Assembly: GCA_963665265.2 (NCBI GenBank)
Contig: OY762224.2
Coordinates: 2,542,001-2,606,000, forward strand
Origin: CAXXHQ01 sp963665265
GTDB lineage: Bacteria > Planctomycetota > Planctomycetia > Pirellulales > Thermoguttaceae
DNA length: 64,000 nt
Reading direction: 5' to 3'
Shown here: positions 17,790-26,130 of the stretch, piece by piece
Layout: every line of letters begins with the position of its first letter
Position numbering within the stretch: the stretch's first letter is position 1
Notes under the pieces: model-generated
What the model was told of the DNA's origin: nothing
What the model saw: only the letters and a program-made list of their open reading frames with translations
Databases searched by the model: none
Position numbers and translations under genes: made by a program

Positions 17790-19646
17790 CTAGCGGGTTG
17801 AGCCGCTTTTTTTCTTAAACGGACGGTATCCGCTTGAGGAAGAACCGCCGAATTTTGAGCCGCTTGATTTATATCCGCCCGACTTCTTCGCGCCCGGCTT
17901 AAAGCTCTTGGGCTTGAAACCGCCGGAGCTTTTTCCGCGCGGGGCGTAGCCCTGCGGCTTGCGGGGCGTCTCTTCGGTTCCGCCGAAAATCATTTCGTCG
18001 AAATCGGCGCCGCGCGAGCGGCCGAATTCTTGATTGTACGATTCTTCGAAGGATTGCGGTTTTTTCGAGGTAGGCCGGGCTTCGTCGTAACGTCTCGAGG
18101 GCGCCGGTCTTTTGGATACGTAGGGATTCGGCGACTCGCGTCGTTCGGCGCGGGGTTCGCGGCGTTCCGGGCGCTCTTCGCGTTGGGCCGGACGCGATTC
18201 GGCGCGTTCGCCTTCCGGGCGTCGCTCGAGGGGCTTGCCCGACTTCAGCGCTTCGCGTTCGCGGCGGCCGGGGCGGCCTTTTTTCGGGGCTCGGCGTTCC
18301 GGACGATTCTCGGAGCGTTCGGCGCCTTCGCCGCTTCGCGTCGGACGGTCTTCGCTGCGGGCGGGACGCTCGTCAAAACGGACGTGGCTATTATCGCGGC
18401 TTTCGGAGCGTTGCGGGCGGCGTTCCGGTCGAGCGGGGCGGCGATCCATGCGCGTCGGACGGCGCGAGTCGCGGTCCGAGGAGTGATCGCTTTCAACGTC
18501 GGCGGCGAATTTCGACATATCGAGGTCTTTCGCCACGGCGATCGACTTGCGAATGAAACGTTCGATCGCTTTTAAGTCCTTGCGTTCTTCCGAATCGCAG
18601 AGCGAAATGGCGATGCCGGTCGCGCCAGCTCGGCCTGTTCGGCCGATGCGATGGACGTAGGTTTCGGGATCGGGAGGCATGTCGTAGTTGAGGACATGAG
18701 AGATTCCGTCCACATCGAGTCCGCGCGACGCGATGTCGGTCGCCACGAGCACATGAGTGCGGAACGCTTTAAAGTCGGCCAAGGCGCGTTGGCGGGCGGC
18801 TTGGCTTTTATTGCCGTGCAGGGCGTCGGCGCTGATGCCGTAGCCTCGCAAACGGCGGACGACGCGATCGGCGCCGTGTTTGGTGCGGGTGAAGACGATT
18901 GCTCGAGACACCCCGGGATTGTCGAGGCAGGCGGCCAAGGCACGCGACTTTTGTTTCTTATCGACGAAATAGACCGACTGTTCGACGAGCGTGGTTTCTT
19001 GTCGCGTCGGGGCAAGGAAAATACGTTCCGGCTCGCTCAAGATGGCGTCGGCCAAATGTTGGACCTCCTCGGGCATCGTGGCCGAGAAGAAGAGCGTTTG
19101 GCGTTTGGCGGGCAATTTGACGATCAGGCGTTTCACTTCGGGGAGGAAGCCCATATCGAGCATGCGATCGGCTTCGTCGAGGACGAGGATTTCGACCGCG
19201 CTGAGATCGATGTAACCTTGGTTCATCAAGTCGCCGAGTCGACCCGGCGTGGCGACTAGGATATCGACGCCGCGTTGCAAGTCGCGGACTTGCGGGTTTT
19301 GATTTACGCCGCCGAACACTGCCGTGTGGCGCAACCCGGTGAATCGACCGTAGGCTTGGAAGCTTTCGGCGATTTGGAGGGCTAGCTCGCGGGTCGGGGA
19401 GAGGATCAAGGCGCGAATCGGACGTTTGCGCTTGTTCGCGGGCGCCGGCGAGCCGGAGAGCAGGTGCAGGATCGGGAGCGCGAAGGCGGCGGTTTTGCCG
19501 GTGCCGGTTTGGGCGCTGCCGAGGACGTCGCGTCCTTCGAGGACGAACGGAATGGCTTTAACTTGAATGGGGGAGGGGGTTTCGTAGCCTTCATGTGCGA
19601 CGGCTTTCAACAGGGCCGAGGAGAGCCCGAGCGATTCAAATGACAT
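17790..19646 (-). CDS. DEAD-box RNA helicase with long charged C-terminal tail
   Basis: ATP-dependent RNA helicase of the RhlE/CsdA type, acting in ribosome assembly or mRNA turnover. The 618 residues hold the Q motif (SFESLGLSS, PSPIQVKAI), Walker A AQTGTGKT (45-52), PTREL, TPGR, DEAD (157-160), SAT (188-190), ATDIASRGLD and HRIGRTGRAG (332-341). From about 380 to the end comes a low-complexity tail of some 240 residues: first Arg/Glu/Pro-rich with repeated RPER-type segments, then Gly/Ser/Lys-rich with a basic end. Such tails usually bind RNA without sequence preference and can drive condensate formation; this role is inferred. The 5' untranslated region contains a strong hairpin. Confidence 0.93.
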   Translation of the reverse strand: MSFESLGLSSALLKAVAHEGYETPSPIQVKAIPFVLEGRDVLGSAQTGTGKTAAFALPILHLLSGSPAPANKRKRPIRALILSPTRELALQIAESFQAYGRFTGLRHTAVFGGVNQNPQVRDLQRGVDILVATPGRLGDLMNQGYIDLSAVEILVLDEADRMLDMGFLPEVKRLIVKLPAKRQTLFFSATMPEEVQHLADAILSEPERIFLAPTRQETTLVEQSVYFVDKKQKSRALAACLDNPGVSRAIVFTRTKHGADRVVRRLRGYGISADALHGNKSQAARQRALADFKAFRTHVLVATDIASRGLDVDGISHVLNYDMPPDPETYVHRIGRTGRAGATGIAISLCDSEERKDLKAIERFIRKSIAVAKDLDMSKFAADVESDHSSDRDSRRPTRMDRRPARPERRPQRSESRDNSHVRFDERPARSEDRPTRSGEGAERSENRPERRAPKKGRPGRREREALKSGKPLERRPEGERAESRPAQREERPERREPRAERRESPNPYVSKRPAPSRRYDEARPTSKKPQSFEESYNQEFGRSRGADFDEMIFGGTEETPRKPQGYAPRGKSSGGFKPKSFKPGAKKSGGYKSSGSKFGGSSSSGYRPFKKKSGSTR

Positions 19647-19693
19647 GCAAAATCCTTACGTTTCCAGCGCAAAACATAGGCGGGACGCTCAAG

Positions 19694-19718
19694 GCGTTTT
19701 CGTTTTCAACGAAAACGC
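19694..19718 (-). promoter_or_regulatory. Hairpin in the helicase leader
   Basis: A perfect 11-bp inverted repeat (GCGTTTTCGTT and its complement) with a three-base loop lies 48-72 bases upstream of the helicase ATG. It lacks a T-run on either side, so it is more likely a leader structure or operator than a terminator. Cold-shock helicase genes often have structured leaders; that link is inference. Confidence 0.45.
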
Positions 19719-20128
19719 ATGGTTAGAGCGCTAAAGTAGCCTGGAAACAAAACATGTGCCCATTTGGAACAGCGCATTTTTTGAGTCGAAGGTCGGTTTT
19801 CCCGCAGGATGAACGAGCCTCGATGCGCTATTGCAGCCTGGATACATCAAACATTCCAGGACCGTATGAGAGAGACGCGCGTCGCGTCATTCAGAAAATC
19901 ATTGGACCTGGCAGTGACCCAATGGAATAAAACCGAGAGGATCGAACTGGTAATACTATACGGCGGGTGAGCCATAAATCCTAGAGGGAATTTGCGTTTC
20001 GACGATATTTTCTCTATTTTTACTGGGAGAAAGAGGGTTAGGCGGTTTTTTTAACCTGTTACGCTGTTTACGCTTGCCGTTTTTTTCATAAGAATGTATA
20101 AAAAATGAGAGCGGGGGAACGAATTTCG
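19719..20128. other. Intergenic gap between divergent helicase and PEBP genes
   Basis: About 400 bases with no gene I can support. It should contain the two divergent promoters, but I see no good -35/-10 pair. The segment 19975-20110 is AT-rich. Confidence 0.4.
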
Positions 20129-20764
20129 ATGAAATTCACACGGAGATTAGCTTTTCTTATTTTGATTGCGGGATTGGCGGGCGGCTTCGTCGAGCGGCCG
20201 TTTTGCGCCGTCGAGGCCGCAGAGAAGCCGCCGGGCGCTAAACAAACCGTCGATTCCGTCTCGTCAGCGAAAGGAACCAAGCCGATGACGATCCAAATCA
20301 CCAGTTCCGCGTTTAAGGACGGCGAGCCGATTCCTAAGAAATATACGGGGGAAGGGGACGATCTTTCTCCGGCGCTTTCGTGGACGGGGGTACCGGAGGG
20401 AACCAAGGAACTGGTTCTGATTTGCGACGACCCGGATGCGCCGGGGTCGGATCCGTGGGTGCATTGGGTGATCTATAAAATTCCGGCGAGCGTCACATCG
20501 TTGAAGGCGGGAATCGCGAGAAAGACCCGCCTGCTTGATCCCCAAGGGGCGATGCAGGGGAAGAATTCTTGGCCGAAAGATAACATCGGGTACAAAGGTC
20601 CGATGCCTCCGCCTGGGCACGGCATTCACCACTACTATTTCCGCATCTACGCGGTTTCGGGGAAGCTGCCCGTCGAGCCTGGTTTAGACAAAAAAGCCAT
20701 CCTTCAGGAAATTAAAGGGCATGTATTGGCCGAGGGGCAATTGGTCGGGACGTACGACCGGTAG
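20129..20764 (+). CDS. Secreted YbhB/YbcL-family PEBP protein
   Basis: A phosphatidylethanolamine-binding-protein (Raf-kinase-inhibitor-like) fold protein. I place the start at the ATG at 20129, giving a signal peptide (MKFTRRLAFLILIAGLAGG) and 211 residues; the upstream in-frame ATG at 20105 would bury it. GGGGGAA precedes the chosen ATG. Family motifs are FKDGEPIPKKYTGEGDDLSPALSW, LICDDPDAPG, WVHWVIYKIP and PPPGHGIHHYYFRIYAV, the anion-binding site. The bacterial members' ligands are poorly known; binding of a small phosphate-bearing ligand in the periplasm is the best guess. Confidence 0.88.
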   Translation: MKFTRRLAFLILIAGLAGGFVERPFCAVEAAEKPPGAKQTVDSVSSAKGTKPMTIQITSSAFKDGEPIPKKYTGEGDDLSPALSWTGVPEGTKELVLICDDPDAPGSDPWVHWVIYKIPASVTSLKAGIARKTRLLDPQGAMQGKNSWPKDNIGYKGPMPPPGHGIHHYYFRIYAVSGKLPVEPGLDKKAILQEIKGHVLAEGQLVGTYDR

Positions 20765-20976
20765 AATCGATATCGGTAAAGTCGCGGAACCGCGGGACAA
20801 GGGGCGGTCGCCCCCTAGAAGTCGGTTTTGCGGTATGTATAATGGGATAGTTTGGAGACGCTGCGCCGTCGCCCTACAAGGGGGCGTCGGAACAACGCGC
20901 GTTTCGTTTGGTCGGCAGGCGTCGACCGTAAAACGCTGACAATCCGATTGTCCCCGTTTCTTCCAAAAAAAGACAT

Positions 20977-22563
20977 ATGGCCACTGACTTAGATCTGCGA
21001 CCGCACGGTATTACCGTCTCTCGAGTTTTACGAAATCCTTCTCCATCGCGGCTCTACGAAGACGCAATTCTGTATGAGCAAGCGGCGATAACGAGCAGCG
21101 GCGCGTTGGCGACGAGCTCGGGCAAGAAAACAGGCCGTAGTCCCAAGGACAAGCGAGTCGTTTCGCATCCGCAGAGTGAAAACGACATTTGGTGGGGTTC
21201 CGTCAATATCAAGATCGACGAGAACACGTTCCTTTTGAATCGCGAACGAACCGTCGATTATCTCAATACCCGCAAGCTGATCTACGTGATTGACGGATTC
21301 GCCGGTTGGGCGCCGGAGCATCGGATTAAGGTTCGCGTGATTTGCTCGCGCGCTTATCACGCCCTGTTCATGCATAACATGCTGATCCGTCCGTCGGCGG
21401 AAGAATTGCTCGCATTCGACAAGCCGGACTATGTGATATACAACGCCGGACAATTTCCGGCTTTGGCAATGCATCCGCAAATCGGCTCGCCGACGAGCGT
21501 GAACATCAGCTTTGAACGCGGCGAATTCATTATTCTCGGCACCGAATACGCCGGGGAAATGAAAAAGGGCGTGTTCACGATCATGAACTACTTGATGCCG
21601 AAGCGCAACGTTCTTTCGATGCACTGCTCGGCGAACGAAGGCAATCGCGGCGACGTGACTTTGTTCTTCGGTCTTTCCGGAACGGGCAAGACGACGCTTT
21701 CGACCGAAAGCAATCGGTTGTTGATCGGCGACGACGAGCATTGTTGGTCGGACGAAGGCATATTCAACATTGAAGGGGGTTGCTACGCGAAGAGCATTCA
21801 TCTTTCGGCCGATAACGAGCCGGAAATTTACCATGCGATTCGTTTCGGCACCGTTTTGGAAAACGCCGTGTATGACGATCGGACCAGGGCGGTCGATTAT
21901 CGCGATTCGTCGATTACGGAAAACACCCGCGCCTCGTATCCGATCGAATTCATTCCGAACGCGAAGGTTCCGTGCGTCGGCAAGCATCCGGAAAATATCG
22001 TATTCCTGACTTGCGACGCCTTCGGCGTTTTGCCGCCGGTCAGCAAACTGACACCGGCACAGGCGATGTATCACTTTATTAGCGGATACACGGCCAAGGT
22101 CGCGGGCACGGAAATGGGCGTGACCGAGCCGCAAGCCACGTTCTCGGCATGCTTCGGCGCCGCGTTCCTGGTTTGGCATCCCACGAAGTACGCCGAACTA
22201 CTTGCCGAAAAGATGCGCAAGCACGGCTCGACCGCTTGGTTGGTCAACACCGGCTGGACGGGCGGGCCCTACGGAGTCGGCAAGCGCATGTCGATCGCGC
22301 ATACCCGGGCCATTATCGACGCGATTCACTCGGGCGAGTTGGCGAAGGCGCCGACCGTGACCGATCCGATTTTCGGTTTCCAGATTCCGACGCAATGCAG
22401 CCGCGTGCCGGTCGAAGCGTTGGTTCCGGAAAGCGCTTGGGCCGATAAGGCCGCCTTCCGCGAAACGCTGCTGAAGTTGGCGAACTTGTTCAAAAACAAC
22501 TTCCAGAAGTACGAATCGTTGGCTAACGACGAAATTCGCCAAGCCGGTCCGAAGGTCGATTAG
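20977..22563 (+). CDS. pckA: Phosphoenolpyruvate carboxykinase (ATP)
   Basis: Interconverts oxaloacetate and phosphoenolpyruvate with ATP/ADP; it drives gluconeogenesis, or CO2-fixing fermentation when run in reverse. The 528 residues show TGRSPKDKR, the kinase-1a P-loop FGLSGTGKTTLS (about 231-242), the metal site LIGDDEHCWSDEGIFN and YPIEFIPNA. Length is normal for the ATP-dependent family. It stands alone with a 212-base upstream gap. Confidence 0.97.
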   Translation: MATDLDLRPHGITVSRVLRNPSPSRLYEDAILYEQAAITSSGALATSSGKKTGRSPKDKRVVSHPQSENDIWWGSVNIKIDENTFLLNRERTVDYLNTRKLIYVIDGFAGWAPEHRIKVRVICSRAYHALFMHNMLIRPSAEELLAFDKPDYVIYNAGQFPALAMHPQIGSPTSVNISFERGEFIILGTEYAGEMKKGVFTIMNYLMPKRNVLSMHCSANEGNRGDVTLFFGLSGTGKTTLSTESNRLLIGDDEHCWSDEGIFNIEGGCYAKSIHLSADNEPEIYHAIRFGTVLENAVYDDRTRAVDYRDSSITENTRASYPIEFIPNAKVPCVGKHPENIVFLTCDAFGVLPPVSKLTPAQAMYHFISGYTAKVAGTEMGVTEPQATFSACFGAAFLVWHPTKYAELLAEKMRKHGSTAWLVNTGWTGGPYGVGKRMSIAHTRAIIDAIHSGELAKAPTVTDPIFGFQIPTQCSRVPVEALVPESAWADKAAFRETLLKLANLFKNNFQKYESLANDEIRQAGPKVD

Positions 22564-22606
22564 GAGGCGGCATAGTTGCGTAATTTAGTGCGGAACGGAG
22601 GTAGCC

Positions 22607-22834
22607 ATGCAGTTTACTCGGATTACTCACAGCCCGACGGTAATGGGCGGCAAACCCTGTATTCGCGGCTTGCGGATCACGGTGGGGACTGTTGTCGGCC
22701 TTTTTGCCGCCGGCGAGTCGCGTGAACGAATCTTGGAAGCGTATCCGCACCTCGAGCCTGCCGATCTCGATGAATGCCTTGCCTATGCGGCATGGCGTTT
22801 AGAGGAGCGGGAAGAGGATTTGGTCGCCCCATGA
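22607..22834 (+). CDS. DUF433 antitoxin-like protein
   Basis: A 75-residue protein of the DUF433 family: PTVMGGKPCIRGLRITVGTVVGLFAAGES, then ERILEAYPHLEPADLDECLAYAAW, a helix-turn-helix-like fold. It probably binds DNA and neutralises the partner encoded next. GGAGG lies five bases before the ATG. Its stop overlaps the start of the next gene (ATGA), the usual arrangement for toxin-antitoxin pairs. Confidence 0.85.
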   Translation: MQFTRITHSPTVMGGKPCIRGLRITVGTVVGLFAAGESRERILEAYPHLEPADLDECLAYAAWRLEEREEDLVAP

Positions 22835-23199
22835 GCTTGCGAATCGTCGTTGACATGAATCTGTCACGAGAATGGATTCCACTGTTGGAAAAGGCTGGCT
22901 GGACTGCGGTTCATTGGTCTTCCGTCGGCGATTCACGGGCCGATGATGCGACGATTATGGCTTGGGCTTCGACACATGATTATGCGGTGTTTACGCATGA
23001 TTTAGATTTCGGAACGGCCTTGGCGTTGACGCATGCGGGAAAACCAAGCGTCATTCAGGTTCGTTCGCAGCGAGTTTTGCCGGAGCACATTGGTTCGATC
23101 GCTCTTGCGTCGTTAAAACAATATGAGCGGGAATTGGTTGCCGGAGCCTTGGTTGTAGTCGAGCCGTTAAAAAGCCGCGTGCGCGTTTTGCCTTTGTGA
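22831..23199 (+). CDS. DUF5615 PIN-like toxin
   Basis: A 122-residue PIN-like (Mut7-C/VapC-related) protein. The acidic residues expected of the metal site are in RIVVDMNLSREWIPLLEKAGW, GDSRADDATIMAWA and AVFTHDLDFGTALALTH. It is probably an RNase toxin held in check by the DUF433 protein. I choose the ATG at 22831, which overlaps the stop of the antitoxin by four bases, over an upstream in-frame ATG inside the antitoxin gene. No toxic activity is shown by sequence alone. Confidence 0.85.
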   Translation: MSLRIVVDMNLSREWIPLLEKAGWTAVHWSSVGDSRADDATIMAWASTHDYAVFTHDLDFGTALALTHAGKPSVIQVRSQRVLPEHIGSIALASLKQYERELVAGALVVVEPLKSRVRVLPL

Positions 23200-23317
23200 C
23201 GAGAGCGAAGTAAGGTTTTGCGAGGCGGCTGCGTCTCGGCTTTTATAATTCATTCGATATTCCTGGCTATTCGGGAATATTTTTGCCCGAGTTGCTCGAT
23301 TTCCAGATTGAAAACAC

Positions 23318-23357
23318 GTCCCACGCCGTCCGACGAGACGACGTGGGACTTTTTTTA
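23318..23357 (+). terminator. Terminator after the toxin-antitoxin pair
   Basis: The stem GTCCCACG/CGTGGGAC (23318-23325 with 23342-23349) is followed at once by eight T residues. It separates the toxin-antitoxin unit from the S9 peptidase gene, whose ATG is about 70 bases further on. Confidence 0.85.
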
Positions 23358-23425
23358 TATAATGCGGTTTATTAAACGATCTCGCTCCAGTTCGGCTTGG
23401 CCGTGCAATTCCGGGAGTCTTCACC

Positions 23426-26119
23426 GTGAAAAAACTTTGCGTCGCCCTGTTGTTCGTTCTGTTTCCCGTCTTGGTTTTCGCGCAAGGAACGAAGGAAGAT
23501 TACGAGCGTTCTAGTTCGCTCGCCCAGCGCACTCAGAATAAAGTTTTTCCGAAGTTGAGCAAGCCGCAATGGCTATCGGACAATAAGCGGCTTTGGTACC
23601 GCGAACAGCTTAGCCCGAAGAGCGATCGCTATATGCTCGTTGACGCGGAGTCGGGTAAGCGAGAGCCGGCCTTCGACCATGCGAAACTCGCCGAGGCTTT
23701 GAAGGGAGCCGGGTTTGAAAAAGCCCAGGCCGAACTGCTGCCGATTTCTCGACTCGTCTTTTTGGAAAAGAACGAGGGGGTCGCGTTTCGTTGCGGCGGG
23801 AAATGGTTCCAATACGACACGGCCGGCGATAAGTTGAGCGAGTTGCCTAAGGAAAAAATTCCGAAGAATGACGAAGTCGACCGCGATCCGCCCCGCGCGA
23901 GTTTTTGGACGGGGCCTGAGACGGAGTTAAAAATCGTCAATGCGACGAAAGGAATGGTCACGCTGTTTTGGCTCGATACTTCCGGCCGTCCGCAAGACTA
24001 CGGCAAGATGAAGCCCGGCGAAGAGCGGGTTTTGCATACCTACGCCGGACACGTTTGGGCCGTTCATAACGGAACGGGAAGTCGGGTGGCGGTCTACGTC
24101 GCCGAAGAGGGCGGAACGACCGAACGCATTGAATCGCTCGATCCGATGCCGCGTCGACCTCGTCCGCCTCGTCGCAACGGAAACGGCGGCGAAGGGCCCG
24201 GCGGTCCAATGCCGTCGATGAAGTCGCCCGACGGCGTTTGGGAAGTATTTTACAAAAGTAATAACCTTTGGCTTCGCGCGATTGAAAAGGGTGAAGAGTT
24301 CGCCCTGACGACCGACGGCGCCAAAGACGATTCTTACGGAGGAAGGGCGTACTGGTCGCCGGACTCGAAAAAACTCGTCGTAATGAAGACGAAAAAAGGG
24401 GACGATCGCAAAGTCTACATCGTCGAATCGTCGCCGAAAGACCAATTGCAGCCGAAGCTGATTTCGTACGATTATTTGAAGCCAGGCGATAAGGTTCCGG
24501 TCGAACGGCCGCAGCTTTTCGATCTTGCGAGCGTTGAATCGAGCGTTGCCGCAACGTCAAGCGGTTCGGCCGTTGCGATAGGTACGGCAGCAACGAGCGC
24601 GGTCGGTTCGGTCGCCGTTACCGCGTCGGCGACTGGTTCCGCCGCGGTTGCATCTTCGGGAACTGCCACGGTCGCCGCGACGGCGAAAAAAGTAGCCCGG
24701 CAAGTTCCCGTGGCCGTAGATCTTTTCGCTAATCCTTACGATCTCTCGAATCCTCGTTGGGAATCGGATTCCAAACGATTCACTTTCGTTTATAACGAGC
24801 GCGGGCATCAAACGCTCCGCATCGTCGCCGTTGACGCGACGACCGGCGAAGCGAAGGCGATTGTGGACGAGCGGAGCAAAACGTTCATCGATTATTCGGG
24901 AAAGCAATTCGCGCATTACGTCAAAGATAGCGGCGAAATAATTTGGATGTCGGAGCGAGACGGTTGGAACCATCTCTATCTTTACGACGGCAAGACCGGT
25001 GAAGTGAAGAATCAGATTACTAAGGGGGAATGGGTCGTTCGCGGCGTTGATCGAGTGGACGAAAAAGCCCGACAAGTTTGGTTCCGCGCCGGCGGAATTC
25101 GGCCCGGTCAAGACCCGTACTATATCCATTTCTGCCGCGTTAACTTCGACGGGACCGGTTTGGTTATTTTGACCGAAGGAGACGGGACGCATACCGTCGA
25201 TTATTCGCCCGACGGTCGGTTCATGATCGATACTTGGTCGCGCGTCGATATGGCGCCGGTGGTCGAACTTCGCAAGGTCGAAGACGGCAAGCTCGTATGC
25301 GAACTAGCTCGCGGCGATCTAGAAATGCTGAAAAAGACAGGTTGGCAAACGCCGGAGCGCTTCGTCGCCAAGGCGCGCGACGGCGAAACCGACATTTACG
25401 GCGTCATTTATCGGCCGACGAATTTCGATCCGTCGAAAAAGTATCCGATCGTCGAAGACATTTACGCCGGCCCGCAAGATTCGTTCGTGCCGAAGGACTT
25501 CTTGGCTTCGACTCGCACGATGGCGATGGCCGAGCTCGGGTTTATCGTCGTGAAGATCGACGGCCTGGGAACGTCGAATCGCTCGAAGAAGTTCCACGAC
25601 GTTTGCTGGAAGAATCTGGTCGACGCCGGTTTGCCCGACCGGATCTTGTGGATCAAGGCGGCCGCTGCGAAATACGGCTACATGGATTTGGACCGGATTG
25701 GAATTTGCGGCGGATCGGCCGGCGGTCAAAACGCGCTGGGAGCCTTATTGACGCACGGCGATTTCTACAAAGTCGGCGTGGCCGACTGCGGATGCCACGA
25801 TAACCGCATGGACAAAATTTGGTGGAACGAACAATGGATGGGATATCCGATCGGTCCGCACTACGCCGAGCAATCGAACGTCACGTTGGCGCCAAAGTTG
25901 ACGGGCAAGCTGATGCTCGTCGTCGGGGAGTTGGATCATAACGTCGATCCGGCCTCGACGATGCAGGTGGTGAACGCCTTGGAAAAGGCGAACAAGGATT
26001 TCGAGTTGGTCGTGGTGACCGGCGCCGATCATGGCGCGGCCGAAACTCCCTACGGCAACCGTCGCAGGGCCGACTTCCTCGTACGCCATTTATTGGGCGT
26101 TGAGCCGAGGAGTAAATAG
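23426..26119 (+). CDS. Secreted S9 prolyl-type peptidase with an inserted VHL beta-domain
   Basis: Dipeptidyl-peptidase-IV-like serine peptidase, exported by an N-terminal signal peptide (about 1-20). The beta-propeller spans roughly 270-640 and the hydrolase about 650-897; the triad is Ser764 (GGSAGGQ), Asp837 (GELDHNVD) and His869 (GADHGAA), with DPP-IV-like spacing. Residues about 163-235 match the VHL tumour-suppressor beta-domain (FWLDTSGRPQDY, HTYAGHVWAV); a Pro/Arg/Gly linker (241-262) follows. A second oddity is an Ala/Ser/Thr/Val-only stretch at about 369-420 inside the propeller. At 897 residues it is longer than usual DPP IV (about 750) because of these inserts. It probably cuts X-Pro or X-Ala dipeptides from peptides outside the cytoplasm; a preference for hydroxyproline-containing peptides is inferred from the VHL part. 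Confidence 0.9.
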   Translation: MKKLCVALLFVLFPVLVFAQGTKEDYERSSSLAQRTQNKVFPKLSKPQWLSDNKRLWYREQLSPKSDRYMLVDAESGKREPAFDHAKLAEALKGAGFEKAQAELLPISRLVFLEKNEGVAFRCGGKWFQYDTAGDKLSELPKEKIPKNDEVDRDPPRASFWTGPETELKIVNATKGMVTLFWLDTSGRPQDYGKMKPGEERVLHTYAGHVWAVHNGTGSRVAVYVAEEGGTTERIESLDPMPRRPRPPRRNGNGGEGPGGPMPSMKSPDGVWEVFYKSNNLWLRAIEKGEEFALTTDGAKDDSYGGRAYWSPDSKKLVVMKTKKGDDRKVYIVESSPKDQLQPKLISYDYLKPGDKVPVERPQLFDLASVESSVAATSSGSAVAIGTAATSAVGSVAVTASATGSAAVASSGTATVAATAKKVARQVPVAVDLFANPYDLSNPRWESDSKRFTFVYNERGHQTLRIVAVDATTGEAKAIVDERSKTFIDYSGKQFAHYVKDSGEIIWMSERDGWNHLYLYDGKTGEVKNQITKGEWVVRGVDRVDEKARQVWFRAGGIRPGQDPYYIHFCRVNFDGTGLVILTEGDGTHTVDYSPDGRFMIDTWSRVDMAPVVELRKVEDGKLVCELARGDLEMLKKTGWQTPERFVAKARDGETDIYGVIYRPTNFDPSKKYPIVEDIYAGPQDSFVPKDFLASTRTMAMAELGFIVVKIDGLGTSNRSKKFHDVCWKNLVDAGLPDRILWIKAAAAKYGYMDLDRIGICGGSAGGQNALGALLTHGDFYKVGVADCGCHDNRMDKIWWNEQWMGYPIGPHYAEQSNVTLAPKLTGKLMLVVGELDHNVDPASTMQVVNALEKANKDFELVVVTGADHGAAETPYGNRRRADFLVRHLLGVEPRSK

Positions 26120-26130
26120 ACGGATTGAAA

